Below the pieces are notes generated by a model, which ran no database searches, was not told the DNA's origin, and saw only the letters and a list, made by a program, of their open reading frames with translations. A program made the position numbers and the translations under genes. From Aurantiochytrium sp. KH105 (Eukaryota > Sar > Bigyra > Thraustochytrida > Thraustochytriidae), in assembly GCA_003116975.1 (NCBI GenBank), contig BGKB01000056.1, forward strand, positions 186,001 to 250,000: 64,000 bases of DNA, read 5' to 3'. This document shows positions 1 to 10,035 of the stretch, one piece after another; position 1 is the stretch's first letter, and each line of letters starts with the position of its first letter.

Positions 1-2083
1 CCAGCGGCGTGTTTCCATTGTCCGGAATCATGTTGAAATGAATCAAGGTCTGCTTGGTCGATCGATCACCGCCGGTCGGACTTCGTTCAACCACGCTTCG
101 TCCGCTCGCCCCGCGCTGCTCCGCTCCCCTGCGTCTTGCGCGTCTGCCCGCTCGCTTGCTCGCTTGCTCGCGCGAGCGTCTGGGCCGGACTCGCCCGCGT
201 CGCAGCGTTCGCGCAGCTTTTGGCCACCCTCGGGCTGCTCTCCTCGCCTCCCGCCTGCGCCCGCCGCGCGCCGCCGCCCGCCGCGCGCCGCTCGCCGCCG
301 CGCGCCGCGCGCCGCGCGGAGTCGCCCGCCCGTCCGCGCGTCCCGCCGCGGCCTCGCGCTCCTCGCGATCGCGATCGCGCTTTGCCGCGCGCCCGGAAGA
401 GAGCGAGCGAGAGAGCAACTGGAGCACGAAAGCGCGGCCTCCGAAGCGCCCTGGCTGCTGGTTTCTGTTTTCTCTTTTCTTCTCCGCCTCTTTCCCGGGC
501 TGGACGGGCGCTCGCCGGCCCGTGCCGCTTCTCGGCGCCCACGGCCGTGCGCGTCGGGCTGAAGCGTCCGCGCCTGCGCTGCCTGCCGGCTGGCGCGGGC
601 CCGTGCTGGGTCTGCGTGCGCGGGTCTGTCTCGGCCTGGCAAGTTGGCGGGGGTTAGGATAGGTTCCGGCTCTGCCTCTTTGGCTGCGCGCTGAGAGACC
701 GACTGTTTGTTTGCTTGTTTGTTTGTTTGTCTGTCTGACTGTTTCTCCCGGGCGCGTGCAGGAGGCGAAGAGAGCCAGGGAAAGTTGATCGAACTCGCGC
801 CCGAGATGGACCTCGCGTCGCGTGCCGCCTTCGCGCGCCTGCTCTCGCGCTCGCTCTCGCGGCCGCGGCGCCTCCTGGCCGCGGCCGGGCGGTCGCGGCG
901 CGCGGGCGTCGGCGTCGCGCCGGGCTGGGGCGGAGCGGAGGGCCTCCTCTGGGCGGTGGCCGGTGTCACGTGGGAGAAAAGAGAGAAGAGCGCAAGTTCC
1001 ACTTGCCTGCCTGCCTTCCTTCGCACGATCATGAGTGATCGCAGAAAGCTTCGAGCCTTGCGCGCACGATCAATCGGTCGATCAAGCGACGGCACGATCG
1101 CCCACGACCCGAACGGAGCGCAACTTCTCGAGCAAGCACGACAACCGTCATGGCCTCTGGCGGGTGAAGGCATACTTCGGAGCCTGAGGGGCGTGCACAC
1201 GCGCATCTCCAGTCTTCTTTCGCGTATCATCCATCCACTCCCTCCCTGCTAGTTCGAGTCCGCGACCAGGACCTCTACCGTGAGCACCCGAGGCTGGTCG
1301 CCTCGCCGTCGACGTCGTGCGCGCGGTGCGGCACGGCGACCAGGGAGTCGAGCGAAGCTTGCAGCCGCATCCATCCATTTATCCGTCCATGTGTCCTCAA
1401 AAAACAACAGTAAAAGAAGAGCGAGACTTGGATTTCTGGACGGCCCCTCTTCTCATCCTCAACGCTGCTTCTTCTGCACTGCAGCTTTCTCGCGCTCAGG
1501 GACAGGGCGTGCGTCTGCGTGCCGGAATGGAGGGATGGGCGGAGGGGCCTCGGCCGCCAGCCCTCATGGGAGGATTTGGGAAAAAAGTAAAAAGAAAGGG
1601 CCTATTGCGGGTCTAGATCCGTTAAACCGGAATACGGTCACCTGACTGACCTCACGAGGAGGCGGTTCTCGAGGGAGCAACTTGAAGGGAAGGAGCGCTG
1701 CTTGTGCTTGTGCTTGTGCTTGTTAAAAGCTAGTGCTGAGTTTAGCTTCCGTGCCAGCGCTTTGCGGAGCGAGCATTCATTCTCGAGGCGAGCAAGAGCC
1801 GGCGGGGGCCAGGACGCTTGAAGCGTTGTCGGCAACGGAAAGAGAGCTGCGCGGCGCGTTGAGCACACGCGATAAGAAGCTCGCACGCGCACGTAGGAAA
1901 GAAACGTGACTGCAAGTTTTGGCAGAATCTCTAGCTGGAAATCACCTTCTTCTTCTTCTTCTTCTTCTTCTTCTTCTTCGTCTTCTTCTGGAGCTCGCAA
2001 AGGTCTTTGATATCGATTGATCGGTCGATCGATCAGGCTCACGCACTTTTTCTTGCACGCAATCTCCGAGCTCGAGCACGAAA
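1..2083. other. GC-rich region without a supported gene
   Basis: Very GC-rich, with long overlapping open frames on both strands made of Arg/Ala/Pro/Ser, which is what composition alone gives. The best candidate is an ATG at 806 on the plus strand, open to 1249. Its first 35 residues are rich in Arg, Ala, Ser and Leu with no acidic residue after Asp2, like a mitochondrial presequence, but no downstream domain is recognisable. A TTTG-type tetranucleotide run lies at about 703-737 and a (TTC)n run at 1946-1989, just upstream of the RIB43A-like gene. Confidence 0.4.
1946..1989 (+). repeat. (TTC)n microsatellite
   Basis: About 44 bases of nearly perfect TTC repeat, about 95 bases upstream of the RIB43A-like ATG at 2084. 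It is a homopyrimidine/homopurine tract in the presumed promoter or 5' leader. Confidence 0.9.
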
Positions 2084-3208
2084 ATGTTTCACTCATGGCC
2101 CGCCGAGTCGTCGACGGAGCGACAAGCTGCTCTGCGTCTCGAAGCCAAAAAGAGCGCCAAGGAGGATCGCCGCACGCGCTTCCTTGCATCCAAGCAGCGC
2201 GCTATCGGCATTGACGTGCACGGCCTCGACCAGCAGCTCGAGGATAAACGCAGACGCGAAGAGGACGAACGCCTTGCCAAGGCCGAAGAAGATGAACAAA
2301 CCATCAAGATCGCCAACGCGCTCAAGGCAGCTGCCGCCGCCGAAGAGGCCGCGCGACGCGAGCACAGACACGGCCTTCAGGAGTACTGGACGCTGCAGCA
2401 CAGAAACCGCATGCGCAGACCCGAGGCGGACCTCAACGATCCCCGCATGCTCCAAAAGGACCGCGTTCCTACCATCGAGACCGTGGGCACAAGCGCAGCT
2501 CAATTCTTCGAAGGCGACAAGGAGCTTGTTGAACGCGCCGAGCTCGAGGAGAAAATGAGGGAGCAGCACGCCCTCATTGACGACAAGGTTGCAGACAACA
2601 AGCGTCTGCTCGACCTTGAGGCCCAAGAGGAAGCCATTCATGCCCAGATCGTGAGGGAGCAAGTTCGTCTGCGTACCCAGGCCGAGGCTGAAGACGCTCG
2701 CAACCGCCGTGAGCACAACCTTGAAGTCAGGCGCACCAACGAGCGACTCGATGCTCTCCGCAAGGAACAGGCTCGCTTGCTACGTGAATCCGACGAAGAG
2801 CGCGCCAAGCTCGAACACATGACAATTCGCGCGTCCATGCATCTTCGAGAGGACCGACGTGAGCGCAGTGACGGTCGAGGTGGCGTGCGTCAAGAGTGGA
2901 AAGGTATGACGCCAGCTCAACTTGCCGACGTCAAAAACGAGCTTGATCGTCAAGCCGCAGAAAATGCTGACTTGCGAGCCGCCGAAGCCAAGGAGGAATG
3001 TGAGCTCGATGAGTCCATTGAGCGCATGCGTCAACTCGCCGTAAGAGAACAGCACAGGCGCGAGCAAGAGTATCGCGACGATGCAGTCCGCAGGAGACAG
3101 TTTCAGGAGTCTCAAAAGGCCTTTTACGATTCGCGACAAAAGGAGCAAAAAGATTACGATTCCGAGGTCCAGCCTGAATGGTGGCCTTTCGGTCGTTCTG
3201 ACAGATAA
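2084..3208 (+). CDS. RIB43A-like (RIBC) ciliary microtubule protein
   Basis: 374 residues, almost entirely charged alpha-helical coiled coil with Glu/Arg/Lys/Gln heptads. The N-terminal part has the family layout: a short leader, a conserved IGIDVHGLDQQ-type segment near residues 43-53, then long helices, and a Trp-rich C-terminus (PEWWPFG). RIB43A/RIBC proteins are inner proteins of ciliary doublet microtubules that stabilise the protofilament ribbon, and they are found only in organisms with motile cilia. Length matches the usual 370-390 residues. The ATG at 2084 is the first in frame. It is intronless. The RIBC1/RIBC2 distinction cannot be made here. The family call rests on the recognised motif and coiled-coil layout. 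Confidence 0.8.
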   Translation: MFHSWPAESSTERQAALRLEAKKSAKEDRRTRFLASKQRAIGIDVHGLDQQLEDKRRREEDERLAKAEEDEQTIKIANALKAAAAAEEAARREHRHGLQEYWTLQHRNRMRRPEADLNDPRMLQKDRVPTIETVGTSAAQFFEGDKELVERAELEEKMREQHALIDDKVADNKRLLDLEAQEEAIHAQIVREQVRLRTQAEAEDARNRREHNLEVRRTNERLDALRKEQARLLRESDEERAKLEHMTIRASMHLREDRRERSDGRGGVRQEWKGMTPAQLADVKNELDRQAAENADLRAAEAKEECELDESIERMRQLAVREQHRREQEYRDDAVRRRQFQESQKAFYDSRQKEQKDYDSEVQPEWWPFGRSDR

Positions 3209-3487
3209 AGCCTCTTCCTTTATTTCTTTTTCTTCTTTCTTCTTTTGCAAAAGTGTGGTAGCGAGGTTCTGACGGAATTAGGTATTTGAAGAGAGAAAAA
3301 TGTTTTTCAATAATTCTAAATCGAAGGCTTTCCGCAGCGTATTCCCACGGACAGCGAGCGTTGCACGCTTTCATGCCTGCGCACCTGTTATACATGCCAA
3401 CGTAGAATACGCGTTGCGATCTTCATCATCACACACAAAGGCGAGGCCTTTTTTGGATATCGGCCTCAATTCGTAGCGTTTTCTAGT

Positions 3488-5437
3488 TCAAGCGCTTGTC
3501 GCAGTGAGTGCACCTGTTTGCGAAGGATGCGAAGGCCCCACTGCACCGGAGCTTTGTGACGGCGGAACGGCTCGGGATGGCGCCGTTGCGGACAAAGAAG
3601 AACTGTGCAGGCTTTTCGTCGTCGTCTTTACGGCGCGCGGCGCTCGGGCGTACTTGGCAATCCACGGGTGCGTGGGCACGTCCTTGAGCTGCATACGGTG
3701 ATCTGGGTTTTTGCGCAAGAGCGCGCGAATAAAGTCCTTGGCGTCGTCGGAAATGCCGTGCGATGGGAAACGCAAGTCAACGCGCTTAATGCGCTGGTAT
3801 GTCAGCGTCTCCGACTCCTCTTCAAAGGGCGGACTTCCAACGAGAAGCTCGTATGCGAGGACACCAAGGCTCCAGACGTCCACGCGAGCGTCGTGTTTCC
3901 TGCGCATGACCGCTTCAGGCGCCAGATAGTCAATGGTGCCGCAAAGAGTCTCGCGGCGCGTTTTGCTGTGAACCGACCAGCCAAAATCGGAAATGAGAAC
4001 TGTCCCGTTGTGACTGAGCAAAATATTCTCCGGTTTGAGGTCGCGGTGAATGACATTCTTCCCGTGACAGTAGCGCAGCGCGTCTGCAAGGTCACGAATG
4101 TACGTTGCAGCGCGTGGTTCCGGAAAACGTTTCTTCAGCTTGAGTTCCTTGTACAGTTCGCCGCGCGAGGCAAACTGCAAGACGAGAAAAATCCGTTTGT
4201 CATCGTGGAAGAACGTAAAGAGCCGAAGAATGTGCTTGTGTCGCAACTGCGACTGGATCTCGACTTCGCGACGCAGCTGATGCTCGACGCCGGCCTTTTC
4301 CAGCTGCGATTTTTGCAGGACCTTAATGGCGACCACAAAACCGCTCTTACGTTCGCGCGCAAGGTAGACGTTTCCAAACTTGCCCCTACCGAGTTTCCTG
4401 CCAATGTCAAAGTCTTGCAGTGACCACACACGCGTCTCCTCGTCCTCGTGACCTTCCTTTTCTTCGTCGCCCGTTGCCTGGTCTCGCAAGTCCTTGCGAA
4501 CCCCTTCATCATCACGATCGCCGTCTTCGTTCGCATCATCAAAGATGCTTTCGGGCTGTCCTTGCACAGTCGAACAGTTGGCCTTGTTTTGCAGCGAGCC
4601 AACTGTGGCACCTTGGCTCTCTTCTTGAGGCATGCATTCTTTGCCGTGATCCACGCGGCAGGTCAAGGGGGTCAGCATGCTTCCCCGGCGACGAATTGCT
4701 TGCGCAGCAGTCGTGGCGCGAGACGCTTGTTCAGCAATGTTGATGTTCTGGTTCTCATCTTGCTCGCTCGATTTTGTTACAGTTTTTGCCTTGGTCTCCA
4801 CACCAGGCACGGCCTCCTCCCAGATTTGGCCCACGGACTTGGCAGTTCGCTTTTTGCGCGGAACTTGCTCGGGAATCTCGTTGCGCACGAGCTTCGCATG
4901 TTTGCAATCTTCGCTTCCATGAGTGTTTGTAATGCGAGATTTACTATTGGCCATCAATCCTTGGCCTCCCGCCCTCGCGCGAAGGGCAGTTTTAGCCGTC
5001 TTCCATTCGTCCGATCCGGGTCTCGCTGACGATGCCAGGGTTTTTGTGTGCAAAGACTGCGAGGTCAAAGATGAAGATGAAGACGACGTCGACGACGACG
5101 ACAAGGACGACGACGACGACGAAGTCAGCCTCGGGTCATTGGTCGCCGGCGGTGCGATTTGGCGCTGCTTGCGCGGGACGCGCTTGGCGCCACCTCCGAG
5201 CTGCGTCTTCGCCTTGTCGCCGTGCGCGCGAGCAGACTTGGCGTCGAGCGCGCGTTGCAGGATCCCGCTGCGCGCCGTTTCTCCACCTTCGCTCGCCCAG
5301 AGGACGCCGAGCGAGGCCGGCGTCCTTGCCGACTCCCTGCGAGCGTCCGCGGGCCCGCTGTCCAGGACCTGTGCCGTCGTCGCTTGCGCCACGGACGGCG
5401 ACGGGGACCTCGGGGACGACGAGGACGAGAAGTCCAT
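3488..5437 (-). CDS. Aurora-family Ser/Thr kinase with long disordered N-terminus (copy 1)
   Basis: 649 residues. Residues 1-337 are low complexity (Ser/Arg/Lys/Glu, an Asp/Glu-rich stretch before the domain). The kinase domain runs from Trp338 to about residue 600. It shows the Gly loop GRGKFGNVY, the VAIK lysine, HRDLKPEN catalytic loop, DFGWS, and an activation segment TLCGTIDYLAPE. The DFGWS and TLCGT...DYL signatures are diagnostic for Aurora kinases, which drive spindle assembly, chromosome alignment and cytokinesis. The activation-loop Thr is kept, but the usual DYLPPEM is DYLAPEA. The tail after the domain is Ser/Thr-rich. It is the first of four adjacent Aurora genes and all catalytic residues are present, so it is probably active. 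Confidence 0.92.
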   Translation of the reverse strand: MDFSSSSSPRSPSPSVAQATTAQVLDSGPADARRESARTPASLGVLWASEGGETARSGILQRALDAKSARAHGDKAKTQLGGGAKRVPRKQRQIAPPATNDPRLTSSSSSSLSSSSTSSSSSSLTSQSLHTKTLASSARPGSDEWKTAKTALRARAGGQGLMANSKSRITNTHGSEDCKHAKLVRNEIPEQVPRKKRTAKSVGQIWEEAVPGVETKAKTVTKSSEQDENQNINIAEQASRATTAAQAIRRRGSMLTPLTCRVDHGKECMPQEESQGATVGSLQNKANCSTVQGQPESIFDDANEDGDRDDEGVRKDLRDQATGDEEKEGHEDEETRVWSLQDFDIGRKLGRGKFGNVYLARERKSGFVVAIKVLQKSQLEKAGVEHQLRREVEIQSQLRHKHILRLFTFFHDDKRIFLVLQFASRGELYKELKLKKRFPEPRAATYIRDLADALRYCHGKNVIHRDLKPENILLSHNGTVLISDFGWSVHSKTRRETLCGTIDYLAPEAVMRRKHDARVDVWSLGVLAYELLVGSPPFEEESETLTYQRIKRVDLRFPSHGISDDAKDFIRALLRKNPDHRMQLKDVPTHPWIAKYARAPRAVKTTTKSLHSSSLSATAPSRAVPPSQSSGAVGPSHPSQTGALTATSA

Positions 5438-6110
5438 CTCCCCGGACGCTCTCTTTCGCCTGCGCGCTCGCTGCGCCTCGCTTCGCTTCGCTCAAAGCGC
5501 GGCGAGGACCGGCCGCGTCCCTCCTGCGCGCCTCGGGGTCTTGCAGCGCAACCTCTCGCGCGCCGCGTCCCGGCGGGCGGTGGTGTGCAAGCTAAGCCGA
5601 GCTAGATAATCTAACCACGGGGCTCGTTGGAGTTTTGGCGTTGACGCGGTTGACTCACTCACTCACTCAAAGTCGAACATTGCAAACAACTCGAAGGCCC
5701 GGACCCAAACGTTTACTACCCAAACGTTTTCTACCCAAACGTCCGCCGTGTGTGATACTGGGAGAAAGGCTGGAGACGCGCATTGACAACGCCAGCGACG
5801 GCGGCGGCGGCGACGACGACGACGATGGTAACGTCAAGAATACACACGAACACCTCAAGGCTTCGTGCAACGCAGCGCAGCGGAGAGCATCAAAATTTCT
5901 TTCGTCAGGTAGGTAGGTAGGGCCTATACCTATTTCGTTTTCTTTCATGACACTGCAAGGGCTCGAGAGCACGTTCAACAGCCCATGCACGTCTGACGAC
6001 AAGAAGACAAGCAAAGGAAGAAGAAAAAAAAAAGGAGCCTGTTTGTGAATGTGTTTGTTTGCAAAAGAAAATGGAAGGTGGTATATGTATACGGGAGGAT
6101 GGATCCCCAG
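5438..6110. other. Intergenic region between Aurora copies 1 and 2
   Basis: About 670 bases. It should hold the promoter of copy 1 and the 3' end of copy 2, both on the minus strand. There is a short GAC/GGC run near 5800-5826 and imperfect repeats of an acccaaacgtttt-like unit at 5704-5744. No coding potential beyond composition was seen. Confidence 0.5.
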
Positions 6111-7178
6111 TCAAATGGGACCCACCTTGAGATGGATGCGCTCGATTTCGTCGGGCGGAGCGTGCATGATGATCCAGGGGTGGTAGAGAATCTTGTGAAT
6201 GGGCCACAAGCGCAACTCCGGGTCGGAAACGAGAATGGAGGACAAAAGGTTCTTTGCTTCGGGAGAAATGTCCTTGGGCATCTCGTAGTTGCACATGCTG
6301 ACGTTGGTACAAGTGTCGGTCTGGTCTGGCGCGACAAAGGGGGCGGTGCCGACAAGCATTTCGAAGAGCAAGACGCCCGTCATCCAAATGTCGGCGCGCT
6401 CGCTGTACGCCGTCTCTGCGACCATTTCCGGAGGAAGGTAGTCCACGGTTCCACAGAGTGTCTTGCGCTTGATTTCCTCCTTGGCGCGCGTTGAGTTGAC
6501 AGACCAACCAAAGTCAGCCAGCTTGATGGAGTTGTCGCGCGCCACAAGAATGTTTTCCGGCTTGATGTCGCGATGCACAACGCCAAGCTTGTGGCACTGA
6601 GTGAGCGCGCAAACGAGCTGGCGAATTACGGCCGACGCGCGTGGCTCTTCGAACCTTCCCGAGGGGGAATTCTTGAGCTCTTCGAAAAGCTCCCCACCCG
6701 GCACATACTCGAGAATCAGGTACACGCGCTCCTTGTCGTGAAAGTAAGAGTACAATCGAACCACATTTTTGTGCCGGAGTCGATGATGAATCTCAATCTC
6801 GCGTTTGAGCTGATGCATGAGATCCGAGTTTTCAATCTCCTCCTTGAAGAGAACTTTCAATGCCACGACGCGCTTTTCTTTCTTGGTGCGCGCCAGGTAT
6901 ACATTCCCAAACTTGCCTTTGCCGAGACCGCGGCCCACCTCAAAGTCGTTCAAACACCATCTCTTGCCGCCGCTGCTGCCAGGGCCGCCTTGGCTTCCAG
7001 ATCCGCCCAGGAGACCACGCTTGACGTGCTCTGGGATGTTGCTGCTTTGCTGCAGGTTCTTTTCCAGGATACTCATGGTGGTCTTGCCGCTGAGCACGTC
7101 GCTGTTGCTGCCTCGTCGGGCATTTCCCGTGGCCATTTCATTCTCGCACCCTGCGGCAGCGTCGCCATCGCGCTCCAT
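6111..7178 (-). CDS. Aurora-family Ser/Thr kinase (copy 2)
   Basis: 355 residues. A 73-residue Gly/Ser-rich N-terminus precedes a kinase domain from Trp74 to about residue 340. Visible motifs are [26 protein letters not shown] and KTLCGTVDYLPPEM, the last with the Aurora activation-loop Thr. It has small insertions compared with its neighbours: extra residues after the hinge region (NSPSGRFEEPR) and in the activation loop (RAKEEIKRK). In the C-lobe it reads ADIWMTGV where the other copies have VDVWSLGV or VDNWSLGV. It is the most divergent of the four. It is head-to-head with copy 3, separated by about 850 bases. Confidence 0.92.
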   Translation of the reverse strand: MERDGDAAAGCENEMATGNARRGSNSDVLSGKTTMSILEKNLQQSSNIPEHVKRGLLGGSGSQGGPGSSGGKRWCLNDFEVGRGLGKGKFGNVYLARTKKEKRVVALKVLFKEEIENSDLMHQLKREIEIHHRLRHKNVVRLYSYFHDKERVYLILEYVPGGELFEELKNSPSGRFEEPRASAVIRQLVCALTQCHKLGVVHRDIKPENILVARDNSIKLADFGWSVNSTRAKEEIKRKTLCGTVDYLPPEMVAETAYSERADIWMTGVLLFEMLVGTAPFVAPDQTDTCTNVSMCNYEMPKDISPEAKNLLSSILVSDPELRLWPIHKILYHPWIIMHAPPDEIERIHLKVGPI

Positions 7179-8030
7179 CCTGGCTTAGACTCTTGGTGTA
7201 GACGTAAACAAGATCGGGGAAAGACCCAATGGCTGCGTCTCGGTCGACTTTGCGTGAGCAAGCTTTCGCGCAACGGGCAGGTGCGGGACAGCGTTTGTTG
7301 TTATTGTGCGCGAACCTCGTCGCGAAGTCCGATTCTCCGGGCAGGCTATCTCCTCGTTCCCTGCGGACCACGCGATCCCCGCGAGCACGCACGCACGTAC
7401 GCACGCACGTACGCACGCGCTTGCTCTCGCCTCGGCCTCTTGCGGCTCGCCTGTCTGGCGAAACCACACGCGCGCGCGTACGTAGAAGCAGCGTCTTCGT
7501 TCGCGAGTCCCAGCGCGCGCGAGGTCGTCGCTGCAGCCTCGATTTCGCTCAGGCCCGCGAGCAGCAAGTCCAGCGGCTCTTTTCGCGGCGAAGCTACGCC
7601 GGCCGCGCCTTCCGCAAAACGACCAGGCTCCCGCGCTCCCCGGCCCGTCGATGGGCCCCTCGCCGCGACTGCAAAGCCCCCGCGCGGCCCCGTGCTCGAG
7701 GCTTGCGCACCACGTTTCGGGCTCTGACCCGGGCGCAACGGCGCGCTGCGGTGGCCCCGGTCCCGTACGCTGCGCACCCCTCCCGCCCCGCTTCCCCCCC
7801 CTTCTCCTCTCGCACCGGAACCGAGCACCTTTTGAGTGCGCAACCCGTTTTCGTCGGCGCCCTCGTGGTGCAAAGTAACAGACCTTGATCTGGCCTCCGC
7901 GCTCGCCGAGCGTGCCCAGACGCGCAGACCTTGGGCTCTCCGTTCGACCTCGCCGAGCCCAGGGCGGGCCAGAAGCGATCGGGTGCGCAAGCAGGCGCTC
8001 GAGCGAGAGGGCCGCGCGGACGTTGTGGAG
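7179..8030. promoter_or_regulatory. Divergent intergenic region, Aurora copies 2 and 3
   Basis: About 850 bases between two head-to-head start codons, so it must carry both promoters or one shared bidirectional promoter. It contains an (ACGC/ACGT)n tract at about 7385-7420. The forward frame of copy 3 is open upstream to a GTG at 7836, but the first ATG is at 8031. No core promoter element could be assigned by eye. Confidence 0.45.
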
Positions 8031-9573
8031 ATGGAGTGGTCGGCGAGGAAGAGCGCGAGGAAGCCGTCGCGAGCGGCTCTTGCGACCGTGTCGAGACCTC
8101 CGTCCTGGGGTCTGCAAACGGTTGCAGCTGCGACACAGCAACAGCAGGGCCACGGATACGAGCACGACCAGGCTCTTGATCGCCAGCAGCTCCAGCAGCA
8201 ACAGCAGCAGACGCAAACGCAAAAGACGCTAACATGGCGAAGTGGAACGAGGAGGCGGAAAGGCTCGCGCGGAGACGCTGATGCGCATCACGGCGGCCAA
8301 CACCATGGTGCAGATCCAGGTTCCTCTCTGCGACCTCGAAATGGATTGGACGATGATGATAAAGAGATGGACATGGATGACGACGACAACTACATGCTCG
8401 CTCGAGACGAGGATGACAACGAAGTCACCGGCAACGGCGGCCGTTTGAGACAATACGATGAAGCGGACAAGGAACAGTTCCAGCGTCAACCCCTGTCCAC
8501 ACCTATTCCCGCCCATCGCCTTGCCAAGGAGCGCGGCCCTCGAAGCGCGCTCAAGAGCGCAGAGGCAGCTCGCAAAAGGCTCCGAAGCACGCAGACCCCG
8601 GCATTAGGCCGGAACGGAAACGCAGTCGGTCGACGCGTCTCGACAGACTCCTCGTCCGTCAACGAGAGCGGTGGAGATCGGCGGTGGACGCTCGAAGACT
8701 TCGAAGTCGGCCGCCAGCTCGGAAGTGGCAAATTTGGCAATGTCTATCTTGCTCGCGAAAAACAAAGCAAGTATGTTGTCGCCCTCAAAGTTCTTGACAA
8801 GTCGCAGTTGCAGCGACAAGGCATAGAGCACCAGCTGCGAAGAGAAATTGAGATTCAACGCCAGTTACGCGACCACAACATTTTGCAACTCTACGGATAC
8901 TTTTTTGACGCGCGTCGCATTTATCTCATTCTCGAGTATGCGCCGGGAGGCCAGCTCTATGAGGCCCTCAAATCGGCCAAACGCTTCAGTGAAACGCAGG
9001 CCGCGAGTTATGTGCGTCAGCTGGCGCGCGCACTTGACCACTGCCACGAACGTAATGTCATTCATCGGGACCTCAAACCGGAAAACCTCCTGCTTGGCTC
9101 GGACAATGAAATTCGCGTGTGCGACTTTGGATGGTCTATCCATGCCCCAAGCTCCCGACGATCTACAATTTGTGGCACGGTACGTTTTCGCTGTCGTCGT
9201 CGTGTATAATGTTTTCTCTTTTTCTTGAGGGCTGACAGATGCATTGTATGCGTCAATTTTCGCTTTGAAACAACTGTAGCTTGATTATTTACCGCCCGAG
9301 ATGGTGGCCGGCGAAACGCACGATTCGCGCGTCGATAACTGGGGCCTCGGGGTGCTTGCCTATGAATTCCTCGTGGGCAAGCCGCCCTTTGAAGCGGCGA
9401 GCATGCAGCTGACATACAATCGCATTCTCAAAGGTGAACTCGATTTCCCTTCCGGAGTCTCGGAAGGAGCACGTGACCTCATTGCCAGACTTTTGCGCAA
9501 CGATCCCGCTCAGCGTCTCGACCTGAAAAGTGTTTTGCGGCACCCCTGGATTCTCGCGCATGCCCAAGCTTGA
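8031..9573 (+). CDS. Aurora-family Ser/Thr kinase, two exons (copy 3)
   Basis: Exon 1 is 8031-9179, the intron 9180-9279 (100 nt, donor GTACGT, acceptor CTGTAG), exon 2 9280-9573, giving 480 residues. The intron call is needed because the frame otherwise stops inside the activation loop; splicing restores [11 protein letters not shown] exactly. The N-terminus is about 218 residues of Gln-rich, Asp-rich and basic low complexity. The kinase domain starts at Trp219 with [26 protein letters not shown] and STICGT. All catalytic residues and the activation-loop Thr are kept. The domain closely resembles copies 1 and 4. Start chosen as the first ATG; the frame is open further upstream without one. 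Confidence 0.92.
9180..9279 (+). other. Intron of Aurora copy 3
   Basis: 100-nt GT-AG intron in phase 0, splitting the activation segment between CGT and LDY. It is the only intron in the four Aurora genes, so it was either gained here or lost in the others. Confidence 0.88.
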
Positions 9574-10035
9574 TCGACCTCTTGCATCGAGACGCACTAC
9601 ATTGGAAAACAAAGAGAAAGGCCAAAACAACGGGAGTCATTTCTCTGAGTATTTCACGAAGCAGGGGATGCAAATGAACTCTAAAAGATGACGCAGAGCG
9701 TCGATATGCCCCCTCGTTTTCCCCTGTGGCACTTGGTTTCTAAGATAAAAGAAAAATACCAATCATCCATCGCAACAACGTGCTGGCTTGGAGCAAGTGA
9801 TCCATCTATTTAACTCTGGAGCTGCTGCGCTCCGATGGGTGGTCCTCCAAAGTAGTTTCTAGACCTTTGTATTCCGGACTCGAAATAAAGTTCGCAATTA
9901 TGTTGTTGTTTTTGTTTTGTAATTTTTATATTTGCCAAAAAGTTCATTGCGCAATTTCGATGTTCGGTCTTTTGCAGCGCAAGGTGTGCTGAGGGCGAGG
10001 AACAAGCTTTAACTCCATCGACCAGCAGAAGCTGT
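9574..10035. other. Intergenic region between convergent Aurora copies 3 and 4
   Basis: About 460 bases, more AT-rich than its surroundings, holding the two 3' ends. T-rich stretches near 9898-9935 could serve as polyadenylation regions. No gene seen. Confidence 0.5.

Noticed and set aside
43-1230. Long minus-strand open frame of 395 residues
   Set aside because: Composed of Arg/Ala/Ser/Pro with several equally long overlapping frames on both strands; no domain. Typical of GC-rich non-coding DNA.
1249-1260. GTTCGAGTCC resembling a tRNA B box
   Set aside because: The flanking bases do not form a T-arm stem and no A box or acceptor stem fits.
7836-8030. Upstream extension of Aurora copy 3
   Set aside because: The frame is open but begins with GTG; the first ATG is at 8031, and the extra residues have compositional character only.
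7185-8222. Minus-strand open frame overlapping Aurora copy 3
   Set aside because: It is Arg/Ala/Gly/Ser-rich, overlaps the start of a certain kinase gene and the divergent promoter, and shows no domain.
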